Assembly: GCA_017456985.1 (NCBI GenBank)
Contig: JAFTIH010000014.1
Span: 1-59,595 of the forward strand
DNA from: Clostridia bacterium
Lineage (GTDB): Bacteria > Bacillota > Clostridia > Oscillospirales > CAG-272
Length of the DNA stretch: 59,595 nt
Direction of reading: 5' to 3'
Shown here: positions 25,061 to 34,435 of the stretch, piece by piece
How positions within the stretch are numbered: position 1 is the stretch's first letter
Layout of the letters: each line of letters starts with the position of its first letter
Notes under the pieces: model-generated
Seen by the model: only the letters and a program-made list of their open reading frames with translations
What the model was told of the DNA's origin: nothing
Database searches by the model: none
Position numbers and translations under genes: made by a program

Positions 25061-25951
25061 TTAATCAAGCTCGGTGCCGTTTTCTGCAAAGAAGGCGGCA
25101 AGCGCGTCCTCCCAGTGGCGGAACTCATCCCCCACCGTGGCACGGAGGGCAAGATGATCCAGCGCGGAATAGGCGGGACGCTTGGTGGGGGTGGGGTATT
25201 CTGCGGTGGTGCAGGGAGAAACGGTCGCATCGATCCCCGCAAGCGAAACGATCCTTGCGGCGAAGTCAAACCACGAGCATTCGCCGTTGCCCGTGCCGTG
25301 ATAAACACCGTACTCCTCAGTCGTGGCAAGCTTTAACAGGTGGTGCGCAAGGTCGGCGGCGTTCGTGGGGTTGCCGCGCTGATCCGCGACCACGCGGCAC
25401 GCGCCTCTTTCCTTCGCGACGCGAAGGATGGTCTTGACGAAATTCTTTCCGTATTTTCCGTACAGCCAGGAGGTGCGCACGATAAAGTAGCGCTCCGTCT
25501 GCTCGCGGATATACTGCTCACCTAACAGCTTGCTTTTGCCGTAGGCGCTGATGGGTGCGGGAAGATCCCACTCTGCGTAAGGACGGTCACCGTCCCCCGC
25601 AAACACGTAGTCGGTCGAAACGTGGACGAGCTTCGCGCCCTTTTCACGGGCGACGATCGCAAGGTTGCGCGCGCCCAGCGCGTTTGCGCGGAAGGCGGTT
25701 TCCGTGTTCGTTTCACAGCCGTCGACGTTGGTATATGCGGCACAGTTGAAGATGACGTCGATCTCCTGATTTTCTAAAAACAGGCGGAGCGCGTCAAGGT
25801 CGCCCACGTCCACCTCGTCGATGTCGGCAAGGCAAAGGACGTTGCTCTCCTTTAAAATGTCGGGGGTGCCGAGCGCACTGTAGCCGCGCGCAAAGCAATC
25901 GGTCATCTCGCGGCCGAGCTGACCCTTTGCCCCCATAATCAAAATATTCAT
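25061..25951 (-). CDS. rmlD: dTDP-4-dehydrorhamnose reductase
   Basis: RmlD reduces the RmlC product with NAD(P)H to dTDP-L-rhamnose. The 296-aa protein starts with the dinucleotide motif [14 protein letters not shown] and has [23 protein letters not shown] and the YGKSKLLGE active site near residue 130. The start is ATG at 25951, overlapping the rmlA stop by one base (TGATG). A longer upstream reading would run through rmlA in another frame and is rejected. Confidence 0.95.
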   Translation of the reverse strand: MNILIMGAKGQLGREMTDCFARGYSALGTPDILKESNVLCLADIDEVDVGDLDALRLFLENQEIDVIFNCAAYTNVDGCETNTETAFRANALGARNLAIVAREKGAKLVHVSTDYVFAGDGDRPYAEWDLPAPISAYGKSKLLGEQYIREQTERYFIVRTSWLYGKYGKNFVKTILRVAKERGACRVVADQRGNPTNAADLAHHLLKLATTEEYGVYHGTGNGECSWFDFAARIVSLAGIDATVSPCTTAEYPTPTKRPAYSALDHLALRATVGDEFRHWEDALAAFFAENGTELD

Positions 25952-26838
25952 CAGTACTTGATCTTTCCTTCCGCAACCTTTCTTAAATGTGCGCCGTAGG
26001 TGGATTTGCCGTAGCGCTCGGCGGCTTCGAGAAGCTTTTCCTTGTCGATCCAGCCGCGCAGGTAAGCGATCTCCTCGATCGCGGAGATCTTCACGCCCTG
26101 GCGCTTTTGCACGAGCTGAACGAACTCGCCCGCTTCGATCAGGGAGTCCATCGTACCCGTGTCGAGCCACGCAAAGCCGCGACCGAGCAGCTTGACGTCA
26201 AGCTCGCCCATTTCAAGGAACATACGGTTGAGGTCGGTGATCTCTAACTCACCGCGCTTGCCCGGCTTCAGATTTTTTGCCATTTCCACCACGCGGTTGT
26301 CGTAGAAGTACAGACCCGTCACGGCGTAATTGGACTTGGCTTTCTCGGGTTTTTCCTCAATGGAGATGGCGCGTCCCGTCTCGTCGAACTCCACCACGCC
26401 AAAGCGCTCGGGGTCGTCCACGTAGTAGCCGAAGACGCTCGCACGGCGGTTCTTCTCGGCGTTTTCCACCGCCTCGCGCAGGATCTTCGAGAAGCCGTTG
26501 CCGTAGAAGATGTTGTCGCCCAGCACCATCGCGCAGGCGTCGTCGCCGATGAACTCCTCGCCGAGGATAAATGCTTGCGCAAGACCGTCGGGCGAGGGCT
26601 GCTCCTTATAGGAGAGGTTAAGTCCGTAGTCCGAGCCGTCGCCGAGCAGCTTTTGGAAGTTGGGTAAGTCGCGCGGCGTGGAGATGATGAGAATGTCACG
26701 GATCCCCGCGAGCATCAAGGTCGAGAGGGGATAATAGATCATAGGCTTGTCATAGATGGGGAGAAGCTGCTTGGAGGTGATCATGGTCAGCGGATACAGG
26801 CGCGTTCCCGAGCCTCCTGCGAGTACGATTCCTTTCAT
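25951..26838 (-). CDS. rmlA: Glucose-1-phosphate thymidylyltransferase
   Basis: RmlA makes dTDP-glucose from glucose-1-phosphate and dTTP, the entry to all dTDP-deoxysugars. The 295-aa protein starts [18 protein letters not shown], the nucleotidyltransferase signature, with Lys in [21 protein letters not shown] and [19 protein letters not shown]. Its ATG overlaps the stop of the upstream GT2 gene by 4 bp (ATGA). In this family dTDP-rhamnose is often the feedback inhibitor. Confidence 0.97.
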   Translation of the reverse strand: MKGIVLAGGSGTRLYPLTMITSKQLLPIYDKPMIYYPLSTLMLAGIRDILIISTPRDLPNFQKLLGDGSDYGLNLSYKEQPSPDGLAQAFILGEEFIGDDACAMVLGDNIFYGNGFSKILREAVENAEKNRRASVFGYYVDDPERFGVVEFDETGRAISIEEKPEKAKSNYAVTGLYFYDNRVVEMAKNLKPGKRGELEITDLNRMFLEMGELDVKLLGRGFAWLDTGTMDSLIEAGEFVQLVQKRQGVKISAIEEIAYLRGWIDKEKLLEAAERYGKSTYGAHLRKVAEGKIKY

Positions 26839-27818
26839 TTTGTTTCTTCCTTTCTTTTTGGCGAATTTATTTTTTGTTTTTTCTTTTTCTTGGGATTGTA
26901 AGCGCCGAACAGATACAGCACGCGGAAGCCGAGGTTTTCAAAAAAGCCTTGCCTATGCGCGCGCGTGCGCGATAAAAATTTAAGTCGCGAGAGGACGCCG
27001 CGCTCCGCGCCCGCGAGAAAGCTGTCGATCTCGCGCGCGTAGCGCTCCTTTAGGGGCGGGGCGTCTGCCCTGCGCGTTGCCTCGCGAAAGGCGAAAAGCT
27101 GTTTCCCGTGACCGTTCGGCACGCCCGCAAGCGTGCGGCGTATGCGGTTTTTCAAAACCGAGAAGGGGGTGTTCCCGTAGCCGATGGCGTTGCGTCCGTG
27201 CTGGCGGTAGAGCGTGACGGGCTCCGTATCAAAAAGGATGGTGCCAAAGGCGGCGGCACAAAGATATGCGTAATGGTCCATCACGAACATATCGGGGGTG
27301 TAAAGCGTTTCTAACAGCGCTAGCATCTTGCGGTTATATACCTGCGTGTGACCGATGCAGACGTTCTGCACCATCGCGTTTTCAAAGCAGGGCTCGCGCG
27401 TGGGCTTGCGCGTGACGCCGATGATCTTACCCTCCTCGTCCGTCAGATGGGAGCGCGCGCAGTAGAGCACGGGCTCGTCCGCAGGGGCGCCGTCCAGCGC
27501 CGCCACGGCGCGCGCTACCTTCTCGGGAAGCCACACGTCGTCCTGGTCGGCGTAGGCGAAATACGAGCAAGAGCGGTCGGTGTGCGCAAAGAGAATGCGG
27601 AAGCTCTCGTCAAGCCCTACGTTCTCCCCGAAGATCACCTCGAAGCCGTGTGCGTCGCGGTATTCTTCTAAGATCGCCCGCGTGCCGTCGGTCGAGCCGT
27701 CGTCGCGGATGAGAAGCTTCACGTCCTCCGCGCCCGCAAGCGTCAGAAAGCTGTCAAGCTGCGCGCGCAGATAACGCTCGCCGTTATAGGTGGAAAGTAG
27801 GATCTGTACGGTATTCAC
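26835..27818 (-). CDS. GT2 glycosyltransferase, rhamnosyltransferase-like
   Basis: A 327-aa single-domain GT2 enzyme with [46 protein letters not shown] and NRKM, a pattern common among putative rhamnosyltransferases. The C-terminus is lysine-rich. GTG at 27818 is chosen because AAAGGAG lies six bases upstream; an ATG 39 bp earlier lacks such a site. It opens the rml-export operon and has its own promoter at 27973-28001. It probably adds rhamnose to the lipid-linked glycan. The acceptor is unknown. Confidence 0.88.
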   Translation of the reverse strand: MNTVQILLSTYNGERYLRAQLDSFLTLAGAEDVKLLIRDDGSTDGTRAILEEYRDAHGFEVIFGENVGLDESFRILFAHTDRSCSYFAYADQDDVWLPEKVARAVAALDGAPADEPVLYCARSHLTDEEGKIIGVTRKPTREPCFENAMVQNVCIGHTQVYNRKMLALLETLYTPDMFVMDHYAYLCAAAFGTILFDTEPVTLYRQHGRNAIGYGNTPFSVLKNRIRRTLAGVPNGHGKQLFAFREATRRADAPPLKERYAREIDSFLAGAERGVLSRLKFLSRTRAHRQGFFENLGFRVLYLFGAYNPKKKKKQKINSPKRKEETK

Positions 27819-27972
27819 AGCCGTCTCCTTTCGTGTGCGGATCTGTCCAAGATTCATTCTGTGCAGGTTTCCTTAATGAAGGTGCACACGCTCACGCACG
27901 GTGCGCGCGATGCGCAGAACACGCGCGCGTTGCGCTTGGGCGCACACGTGCATTATATTTATAACTTATAGT

Positions 27973-28001
27973 ATTATAACAAAGTAGCGCGCATTATGCA
28001 A
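27973..28001 (-). promoter_or_regulatory. Promoter of the rml-export operon
   Basis: Minus-strand TTGCAT (27996-28001) and TATAAT (27973-27978) are separated by 17 bp. About 150 nt of GC-rich leader, with many GCGC repeats, separates it from the first start codon. Confidence 0.75.
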
Positions 28002-28088
28002 GAGTTTTCTTTAAAATAGTAGGCTCCTCCCCCAAAAAAGGTGAAAAATACCCGCAAAAATGGAAAAAGATGACAAATAAAGTCAAAA

Positions 28089-28121
28089 AAAGGAAGAGCC
28101 GAGGCGCTTGCCTCGGCTCTT
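28089..28121 (-). terminator. Terminator after the deoR-like gene
   Basis: AGAGCCGAGGC (28095-28105) pairs perfectly with GCCTCGGCTCT (28110-28120) across a GCTT loop. The minus-strand continuation is TTCCTTTTTTT. Confidence 0.9.
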
Positions 28122-28206
28122 TGTGACGCTGACGCGCTCCGCGCGGATTTTGCAAAAAAACAAAGATACGCGCGGGCGGTCGAAACGCGCTATAAGCGGG
28201 CAGGCT

Positions 28207-28959
28207 TCAGTCCTCGACGAAGATGAATTCGGTGTCGGGAAACGATGCCTTGACCTCTTCGTCAAAGGCGTAGTCGCAGATGACGCCCGAGATCTCGGAA
28301 AAGGAAAACCCGAAGGCCGTGAGGGCATCCGAAAGCTTGCTGTGATCCGCTAAATAATAACTTTTGTTTACATTTTCAAGCATTATGGTGTGGATTTCGT
28401 GAAAAAGTGCGCTATCCGAGCCCACCCTTCCGCGTGCGGAAAAATACCCCGTGGAAAAGAAAGCCTTGTCCGCGAACAGGTGCCGCGCGTTCTGCGTGGT
28501 GATGCCGCCCGCGAGCATAGAGGGCTTCTCTATCACAGTGCCGCCGAGGCAGATGACCTCTACGTCGTATTCCCCCAAAAAGAGGGCAAGGCGCAAATTG
28601 TTCGTGATGACGCGAAGGCCCTTTTTGTCAATTAAAAACTGCCCCATACTCTCGGCGGTGGTGGAGGCGTCGATGAAAACAGTATCGCCGTCGTTGACCA
28701 GTGCGGCGGCGGCGCGCCCGAGGTGCCGCTTTTCCTTTTTCATAAAATCGTAGCGCAGGGGCAGGGAAGGCAGACGCGTTTTTTTCGCAAGCTCCACGCC
28801 TCCGTAGCTCCGCTTGACGAGCCCCGCCGCCTGTAGGTGATTTAAGTCGCGGTAGATGCTGGCGGGGCTGTAATGCAACAGCTCGCACAGCTCCTTCACG
28901 GTGGCGTAATGCTGACGCTTCAAGATCTCCAAAATACTGTCCTGCCGTTGCTTTCTCAT
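28207..28959 (-). CDS. DeoR-family transcriptional regulator
   Basis: A 250-aa DeoR/GlpR-type regulator. The N-terminal winged helix (MRKQRQDSILEILKRQHYATVKELCELLHYSPASIYRDLNHL) binds DNA. The rest is the sugar-phosphate-binding domain with DGDTVFIDASTTAESM and VITNNLRLALFL. It is divergent from the MATE transporter gene. A repeated TTTGAGAA motif lies between them, so it probably represses the transporter and itself. The effector is unknown. ATG has AAGGAG upstream. Confidence 0.9.
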   Translation of the reverse strand: MRKQRQDSILEILKRQHYATVKELCELLHYSPASIYRDLNHLQAAGLVKRSYGGVELAKKTRLPSLPLRYDFMKKEKRHLGRAAAALVNDGDTVFIDASTTAESMGQFLIDKKGLRVITNNLRLALFLGEYDVEVICLGGTVIEKPSMLAGGITTQNARHLFADKAFFSTGYFSARGRVGSDSALFHEIHTIMLENVNKSYYLADHSKLSDALTAFGFSFSEISGVICDYAFDEEVKASFPDTEFIFVED

Positions 28960-28985
28960 CCTGCGTTCTCCTTAAAAAATGATAA

Positions 28986-29046
28986 ACTTTGAGAATGTTT
29001 CAAAATAACTAACCTGATTGACAAAGTTTGAGAAGGTTGCTATACT
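28986..29046 (+). promoter_or_regulatory. MATE gene promoter with repeated candidate DeoR operator
   Basis: TTGACA (29018-29023) and TATACT (29041-29046) have a 17-bp spacer. The 16-bp motif ACTTTGAGAATGTTTC (28986-29001) recurs as AGTTTGAGAAGGTTGC (29025-29040), the second copy filling the spacer. The start-to-start distance is 39 bp. Confidence 0.7.
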
Positions 29047-29086
29047 CATTATAGAGAAAAAAAGCATCGTTGTCAAGGAGGCAGGT

Positions 29087-30442
29087 ATGAAGGTCGTCAA
29101 AAATCTGACGGAAGGCAATATTTATAAGAATTTCTTTCTCTTTGCGATCCCCCTGATCGCGGCGTCGTTGCTTTCCTCGATGTACGGCACGGTCAACGCG
29201 ATGATCGCGGGCAAATATATCGACAACTTCGCAATGGGTGCAGTTGGCGCGACCGAGTCGTTCAATACGATGATCAGCTGCCTGTTTTCGGGCTTTACCA
29301 TCGGTGCGACCATCCATACCTCGCGTCTGTTCGGGCAAAAGGATTACAGAGGCGTCAAGCGGAACATTTTCGCCATTCTTTCCTTTCTCGTCGTGGGAAT
29401 TCTGACGGTGAGCGTGCTGACGCTCCTCCTTCACCGTCCGCTCCTTTCCTTCCTTGCGATCGATGAGAGCATCCTTGCGGATGCGCGTACTTATTTCCTG
29501 ATTTACGTTGCAGGACAGCTCTTTCCCATCTTCAACGTCGCGGTCATCCAGATCCTGCACGCCGTGGGCATCACGAACTTCATCTTTTATATGTCACTCC
29601 TTTCGATGGGGCTCAACGTCGGTGGCAACCTCTTTACGGTGCTGGTGCTTGATATGGGGGTCGCAGGGCTTGCCGTTTCTACCGTCACGTCCGCCGCCAT
29701 CGTCACGGTGCTTTACCTGTTGAAGCTTCGCACGGCGTTCCGCGATATGCCCTCCGAGCGCGTGAAGATCGGCTTCTATCCCTCTATGCTGCGCGCGACG
29801 CTTCGTTACTCGCTCCCCGCATCCTTACAGCAGGGCGTGATGTATCTTGCCACCTTCTTCCTCTCCCCCGCCATCAACGTGCTGGGGCCCGCCGCGACTA
29901 CGGGCTACGCCGCCGCGCTCCGCATCTACAACATCTCGGCGCCCTGCTACCAGAATTCCTCCAAGGCGGTCGCCAACTACGTTTCGCAAAGCATCGGCGC
30001 GGGCAAAACCGAAAACATTCCGCGCGGATTGCGCGTGGGACTTTTGCAGGGCGCCTTGCTTTTGCTCCCCTTCGCCCTTGGCACCGTGATCTTTGCAAAG
30101 CCCCTTGCCTCGCTCTTCTTCGAGAGCGGCTATACGGGCGAAGCATTCGCATACGCCGTGCATTTCTCGCGCGTCTATATGCCGCTCGTTTATCTCAATA
30201 TGCTCAACAATCTCGCACACTCCTTCTTCCGCGGGATGGGCTCGATGCTAGAGCTGTTCGTTTGTACCCTCTCGGGAAGCGCGTCGCGCCTCGTCGCTAC
30301 GGTCGTCCTCGCGCCGATGCTCGGGATGGAGGGCGTGTTTATCGCCTGGGCGATCAGCTGGGCGGCGGAGGCACTGCTTTGCGTGGTCCTCTACCTTACG
30401 CGCTACCGCACGCTTGCACAGATCGAAAAGAGAATACGGTAA
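29087..30442 (+). CDS. MATE-family efflux transporter
   Basis: A 451-aa membrane protein with about 12 hydrophobic segments. It opens with LTEGNIYKNFFLFAIPLIAASLLSSMYGTVNAMIAGKYI, typical of MATE proteins of Clostridia, and has a repeat of that layout in the second half. These transporters expel cationic drugs or metabolites using Na+ or H+. ATG at 29087 follows AAGGAGG. The gene is divergent from the DeoR-type regulator. Substrate unknown. Confidence 0.9.
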   Translation: MKVVKNLTEGNIYKNFFLFAIPLIAASLLSSMYGTVNAMIAGKYIDNFAMGAVGATESFNTMISCLFSGFTIGATIHTSRLFGQKDYRGVKRNIFAILSFLVVGILTVSVLTLLLHRPLLSFLAIDESILADARTYFLIYVAGQLFPIFNVAVIQILHAVGITNFIFYMSLLSMGLNVGGNLFTVLVLDMGVAGLAVSTVTSAAIVTVLYLLKLRTAFRDMPSERVKIGFYPSMLRATLRYSLPASLQQGVMYLATFFLSPAINVLGPAATTGYAAALRIYNISAPCYQNSSKAVANYVSQSIGAGKTENIPRGLRVGLLQGALLLLPFALGTVIFAKPLASLFFESGYTGEAFAYAVHFSRVYMPLVYLNMLNNLAHSFFRGMGSMLELFVCTLSGSASRLVATVVLAPMLGMEGVFIAWAISWAAEALLCVVLYLTRYRTLAQIEKRIR

Positions 30443-30448
30443 AAAAAG

Positions 30449-30480
30449 AAAAAAGCACTTGAGAGGGTGAGTGCTTTTTT
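30449..30480 (+). terminator. Terminator after the MATE gene
   Basis: AAAAGCACT pairs with AGTGCTTTT (30470-30478) and a run of six T follows. Confidence 0.85.
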
Positions 30481-30491
30481 GCGAGTACCTC

Positions 30492-30520
30492 TTGACAAAG
30501 CGCTCTTTTTTTGCTATCCT
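30492..30520 (+). promoter_or_regulatory. tRNA-Ala promoter
   Basis: TTGACA (30492-30497) and TATCCT (30515-30520) have a 17-bp spacer and lie 10 bp before the mature tRNA 5' end. Confidence 0.75.
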
Positions 30521-30529
30521 TATAGCAAC

Positions 30530-30605
30530 GGGGCATTAGCGCAGTTGGGAGCGCACAACACTGGCAGTGTTGGGGTCAGGGGTTCGAATCCCCTATGCTC
30601 CACCA
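30530..30605 (+). tRNA. tRNA-Ala (anticodon GGC)
   Basis: A complete 76-nt tRNA with encoded CCA. The acceptor GGGGCAT pairs with ATGCTCC, including the G3-U70 wobble that identifies alanine tRNA. The anticodon stem is CAACA/TGTTG, with loop CTGGCAG and anticodon GGC at 30563-30565. The T-arm contains GGTTCGAATCC. It has its own promoter and a terminator directly after. Confidence 0.97.
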
Positions 30606-30611
30606 GAAAAA

Positions 30612-30639
30612 AACTCATCCGAACCGGATGAGTTTTTTT
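30612..30639 (+). terminator. tRNA-Ala terminator
   Basis: ACTCATCCG (30613-30621) pairs with CGGATGAGT (30625-30633), then a run of T. Confidence 0.9.
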
Positions 30640-30640
30640 C

Positions 30641-30829
30641 AACTAAATCCGCCTTCGTCGGAATAAATCCACTTCGTGGATGAAATCGCTACGCGATGAA
30701 ATCTGCCTTGCGGCAGGAGTGGATGGCGGATTTAATTTCATCTGAGGCGAAAGCCGAAGATTTCATCCGAACGGTGTGAGGATTTCATCACCGCAGGTGA
30801 TTTCATTTAAGGTTCGGTTTTCATTGAAG
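30641..30829. repeat. Stem-loop array downstream of tRNA-Ala
   Basis: No gene is present. Short hairpins follow one another, each separated by GAA: ATCCAC/GTGGAT, ATCGC/GCGAT and CTGCC/GGCAG, enclosed by AAATCCGCC (30645-30653) and GGCGGATTT (30725-30733). Further hairpins with the inverse spacer TTTCATC follow to 30810. The whole can fold into a multibranched cruciform. A similar design is seen at 38907-39095. Confidence 0.7.
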
Positions 30830-30874
30830 ATGCTCCACCAAAAAAACTCCGATCCCTTGCGGATCGGAGTTTTT
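30830..30874 (+). repeat. Duplicate tRNA-Ala 3' end with a second terminator
   Basis: ATGCTCCACCA (30830-30840) exactly repeats the last 11 nt of the tRNA (30595-30605). It is likewise followed by an A-run and a terminator hairpin (ACTCCGATCC/GGATCGGAGT, 30846-30870, then T). It may be the remnant of a second tRNA copy or of a recombination event at the tRNA end. Confidence 0.65.
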
Positions 30875-30963
30875 GATTGCCCTTCGGGCAAGGTATCGAA
30901 CGGCGAAAACAGGATCATAAGCCGTCGTGCTGTAAATTTTATGTGAACTTTAATAAAAAAGAC

Positions 30964-30992
30964 TTGTAACTTTTATAATAATAAGATATTCT
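30964..30992 (+). promoter_or_regulatory. Promoter of the oxaloacetate decarboxylase operon
   Basis: TTGTAA (30964-30969) and TATTCT (30987-30992), 17-bp spacer, about 40 bp before the first gene. The local sequence is AT-rich, unlike the surrounding coding DNA. Confidence 0.6.
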
Positions 30993-31032
30993 AATAGTAA
31001 TTTTGAATTTTTCACGCAGGAGGTGAAAGAAT

Positions 31033-31365
31033 ATGACGATGTTTTTGGAAGCTATGAGCTTTGGCGACAGTCTTATCAGCTCGCTCGTCGGCATTTTGAT
31101 CGTGTTTATCGGTCTGATCTGTCTGATCGCGCTCGTTACGATCATGGGTGCGATCTCTCAAAAGCTGTTGAGTGGTGAGAAGAGCGCAAAGCCCGCACAG
31201 AAGAAGGCGGCTGCTCCCGCGCCCGCGGCAAAGAGCGGTGCGGCGAAGAGCGGTACGATCGAAAACCGCGATGAGCTGGTGGCAATTTTCAGCGCTGCAG
31301 TTGCAGAGGAGCTGGGTACGGACGTCAGCGCGATCCGCGTGGTGTCCTTGAAGGAAATCGGTTAA
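31033..31365 (+). CDS. oadG: Oxaloacetate decarboxylase gamma subunit
   Basis: The small gamma subunit anchors and assembles the decarboxylase. This 110-aa protein has one membrane helix (about residues 15-38, [25 protein letters not shown]), a lysine/alanine/proline-rich linker, and a C-terminal segment ([30 protein letters not shown]) usual in OadG proteins. ATG follows CAGGAGGTG. It is the first gene of the order gamma, biotin carrier, beta, alpha. Confidence 0.85.
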   Translation: MTMFLEAMSFGDSLISSLVGILIVFIGLICLIALVTIMGAISQKLLSGEKSAKPAQKKAAAPAPAAKSGAAKSGTIENRDELVAIFSAAVAEELGTDVSAIRVVSLKEIG

Positions 31366-31415
31366 TTTTTGCGGCAAACGCCGCTACATTCTATGAGAAA
31401 AGAAAGAGGTATATT

Positions 31416-31775
31416 ATGAAAGCTTACAAGGTAACTCTCAACGGCAAGGTTTACGAATTCACCATCGAAGAGATCAACAAGGCAGATATCAAGCCTGTCG
31501 CTGCTGCTCCCGCCGCTGCACCCGCTGCTGCTCCCGCTCCCGCTGCTGCTCCTGCCGCAGGCGGTGAGACCGTCAAGAGCCCGATGCCCGGCACCATTCT
31601 CGACGTGAAGGTGTCCGCAGGTCAGACCGTCAAGGCGGGCGACCTTCTGATGGTTCTTGAAGCAATGAAGATGGAAAACGAGATCCTGTCCCCCGTGGAC
31701 GGCACCGTTTCCGTTTTGAGCGTATCCAAGGGCTCGACCGTAGAAACGGGCACCGTGCTTTGCGTGCTCGCGTGA
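31416..31775 (+). CDS. Biotin carboxyl carrier protein of the decarboxylase
   Basis: A 119-aa protein with a short N-terminal strand region, an Ala/Pro-rich flexible linker (about residues 27-50) and a biotinyl domain. The biotin attachment site is Lys85 in [11 protein letters not shown]. It shuttles the carboxyl group from the alpha (carboxyltransferase) subunit to the membrane beta subunit. In many bacteria this domain is fused to the alpha subunit; here it is separate, and the alpha gene downstream lacks it, as expected for a split system. Confidence 0.93.
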   Translation: MKAYKVTLNGKVYEFTIEEINKADIKPVAAAPAAAPAAAPAPAAAPAAGGETVKSPMPGTILDVKVSAGQTVKAGDLLMVLEAMKMENEILSPVDGTVSVLSVSKGSTVETGTVLCVLA

Positions 31776-31805
31776 TCCTTTTTTCTACGGAAAGGAATTC
31801 GCATT

Positions 31806-33008
31806 ATGGACGCATTTTTTAAATTCTTCACAGACAGCGGCTTCGTCCGCTTCTTTGAGGGGGACGGCTGGAAGCAGCTCGTGATGATCGCCATCGCGTG
31901 CGTGCTGCTCTATCTTGCTATCGGCAAGAAGTTTGAGCCGCTTCTCCTTCTCCCCATCGCTTTCGGTATGCTGCTGACCAATCTGCCCGGCGCGAATATG
32001 TTCCACGAGGAGATGTTTGCGGGCGGTCACGTGCATTGGGATATGCTGACGGGCGGCTCCGCAGGCTTGCTTGACTGGCTGTATCTGGGCGTTAAGCTGG
32101 GCATTTACCCCTGCTTGATCTTCTTTGGCGTTGGCGCGATGACCGACTTCGCTCCCCTGATCGCTAACCCCAAGAGCATGCTGATGGGCGCTGCTGCACA
32201 GCTTGGTATCTTCCTTACCTTCCTTGCGGCATCGAATATCGGTGCGCTTGGCATTGAGGGACTTTCCTTCACGGCACAGGAGGCGGCTTCCATCGGTATC
32301 ATCGGCGGTGCGGACGGTCCTACGGCAATTTTCGTGACCACCAAGCTAGCTCCCCAGCTGCTCGGTCCCATCGCGGTTGCCGCATACTCCTATATGGCGC
32401 TCGTTCCTGTCATTCAGCCGCCCATTATGCGCCTGTTGACGACCGAAAAGGAGCGCAAGATCGTGATGAAGCCCCTGCGCACCGTTTCCAAGAGAGAGCA
32501 GATTTTGTTCCCCATCGTGGTTACGGTCTTCGTGGCGCTTCTCGTGCCCGACGCCGCATCGCTCGTGGGCTCCTTGATGCTTGGTAACCTCTTCCGCGAG
32601 AGCGGCGTGACCGAGCGCCTTTCCAAGACGGTACAGAACGAGCTTTGCAACATCGTCACCATTTTCCTTGGTGTGACGGTGGGCGCAACGGCGACTGCCG
32701 CAACCTTCTTGGATCTCAGAACGATCGCCATCATCGTCATGGGCGTGATCGCGTTTGGTATGGGTACGGCGGGCGGCTTGCTTCTCGCGAAGCTGATGAA
32801 CGTTTTCCTGCCCGAGGGCAAGAAGATCAACCCCCTGATCGGTTCTGCGGGCGTTTCCGCCGTGCCGATGGCGGCGCGTGTTTCTCAGGTGGAGGGACAG
32901 AAGGCAAACCCCTCCAACTTCCTTCTGATGCACGCAATGGGTCCCAACGTGGCGGGCGTGATCGGCTCTGCGATCGCCGCAGGTGCCTTGATCAATATGT
33001 TCGGCTGA
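31806..33008 (+). CDS. oadB: Sodium-ion-translocating decarboxylase beta subunit
   Basis: The beta subunit decarboxylates carboxybiotin and pumps Na+ out of the cell. The 400-aa protein has about nine or more hydrophobic segments. Family motifs include [39 protein letters not shown] with the conserved Asp, [20 protein letters not shown] and [21 protein letters not shown] at 31806 follows GGAAAGGA. It lies between the biotin carrier and alpha genes. Substrate choice is set by the alpha subunit. Confidence 0.95.
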   Translation: MDAFFKFFTDSGFVRFFEGDGWKQLVMIAIACVLLYLAIGKKFEPLLLLPIAFGMLLTNLPGANMFHEEMFAGGHVHWDMLTGGSAGLLDWLYLGVKLGIYPCLIFFGVGAMTDFAPLIANPKSMLMGAAAQLGIFLTFLAASNIGALGIEGLSFTAQEAASIGIIGGADGPTAIFVTTKLAPQLLGPIAVAAYSYMALVPVIQPPIMRLLTTEKERKIVMKPLRTVSKREQILFPIVVTVFVALLVPDAASLVGSLMLGNLFRESGVTERLSKTVQNELCNIVTIFLGVTVGATATAATFLDLRTIAIIVMGVIAFGMGTAGGLLLAKLMNVFLPEGKKINPLIGSAGVSAVPMAARVSQVEGQKANPSNFLLMHAMGPNVAGVIGSAIAAGALINMFG

Positions 33009-33026
33009 TAAGAAAGGAAACAAACT

Positions 33027-34424
33027 ATGGCTAACAAGCTTTATATTACCGATACCGTTCTGCGCGATGCGCATCAGTCGCAGGCGGCAACCCGTATGCG
33101 CCTTGAGGATATGCTTCCCGCATGCCGTGCGCTCAACGAGGTCGGCTATTGGTCGCTCGAGTGCTGGGGCGGTGCTACCTTCGACTCCTGCATGCGCTTC
33201 TTAAAGGAAGATCCTTGGGAAAGACTGCGCGCCATTCGCCGCGCGATCCCCGACACCAAGCTCCAGATGCTCTTCCGCGGTCAGAACATTCTCGGCTACC
33301 GTCATTATGCGGACGACGTGGTAGAGGAGTTCGTCCGTCTTTCCATCAAGAACGGCATCGACGTCATCCGTATTTTCGACGCACTCAACGACGTGCGCAA
33401 TCTCGAGGCGGCGATCCGCGCCACCAAGAAATACAAGGGTCTTTGCGAGGCGGCGATCTCCTATACCGTCAGCCCCGTGCATAACGAGGAATACTTCGTT
33501 GAGCTGGCAAAGAAGCTTGAGGATATGGGTGCGGATACCATTTGTATCAAGGATATGGCAAACCTTCTTTTGCCCTACGACGCGTACTCGCTCGTCACGG
33601 CACTCAAGAAGAAGGTCAGCGTGCCCATCCACCTGCATACCCACAATACCACGGGTACGGGCGATATGACCTATCTTTTGGCGGCACAGGCGGGCGTTGA
33701 CATCATCGATACCGCCATTTCTCCCCTTGCCAACGGCACCTCGCAGCCCTCGACCGAGGCGATGGTCGCAACGCTGGCAGGCACCGAGCGCGACACGGGT
33801 CTGGATCTTTCCAAGCTCTCTGAGGTCGCCGCACACTTCCGCGGCGTCGCGCAGAAGCTGAAGACGCAGGGCTCGCTTGATCCCAAGGTGCTTAACGTTG
33901 ACCCCAACACCCTGCTTTATCAGGTTCCCGGCGGTATGCTTTCCAACCTCATCTCCCAGCTCAAGCAGGCGGGCGCTGAGGATAAGTATTACGAGGTGCT
34001 GGCAGAGGTTCCGCGCGTGCGCGAGGACTTCGGCTATCCCCCTCTGGTAACCCCTACCTCGCAGATCGTGGGTAGCCAGGCAGTGCTTAACATCCTTGCA
34101 GGTGAGCGCTACAAGATGGTCACCAAGGAATCCAAGGCGCTCCTGCGCGGCGAGTACGGCGCACTTCCCGCTCCCGTGAACGAGGCGGTTCGCAAGAAGG
34201 CGATCGGCGACGAGGAGGTCATCACCTGCCGTCCTGCCGATAAGCTTGCTCCCGAGCTTGAAAAGCAAAAGGCGGAGGCAGGCGAGCTTGCGAAGTGCGA
34301 GGAGGACGTGCTGAGCTACGCACTCTTCCCCCAGGTTGCCAAGACCTTCCTTGCGGAGAAGTACGCGCCCCCTGTTGAGGAGCCTGCCGTTCGCGAGCTC
34401 TTCGTAGAAGATCTCGGTAACTGA
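33027..34424 (+). CDS. oadA: Oxaloacetate decarboxylase alpha (carboxyltransferase) subunit, without biotin domain
   Basis: The alpha subunit moves the carboxyl group of oxaloacetate to biotin, giving pyruvate. The 465-aa protein has TDTVLRDAHQSQAATRMR at the start, DVIRIFDALNDVRNL, metal site CIKDMANLL and HLHTHNTTGTGDMTYL, and the C-terminal PYC/OadA domain (DPNTLLYQVPGGMLSNL). It ends without a biotinyl domain; the separate carrier supplies it. One detail: the metal motif reads HTHNT where HTHDT is usual. It is the last gene of the operon. Confidence 0.92.
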   Translation: MANKLYITDTVLRDAHQSQAATRMRLEDMLPACRALNEVGYWSLECWGGATFDSCMRFLKEDPWERLRAIRRAIPDTKLQMLFRGQNILGYRHYADDVVEEFVRLSIKNGIDVIRIFDALNDVRNLEAAIRATKKYKGLCEAAISYTVSPVHNEEYFVELAKKLEDMGADTICIKDMANLLLPYDAYSLVTALKKKVSVPIHLHTHNTTGTGDMTYLLAAQAGVDIIDTAISPLANGTSQPSTEAMVATLAGTERDTGLDLSKLSEVAAHFRGVAQKLKTQGSLDPKVLNVDPNTLLYQVPGGMLSNLISQLKQAGAEDKYYEVLAEVPRVREDFGYPPLVTPTSQIVGSQAVLNILAGERYKMVTKESKALLRGEYGALPAPVNEAVRKKAIGDEEVITCRPADKLAPELEKQKAEAGELAKCEEDVLSYALFPQVAKTFLAEKYAPPVEEPAVRELFVEDLGN

Positions 34425-34435
34425 CGGAGCTTTTT

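Noticed and set aside
25952-26170. Longer N-terminus for rmlD
   Set aside because: It would overlap rmlA in another frame; ATG 25951 begins exactly at the Rossmann motif.
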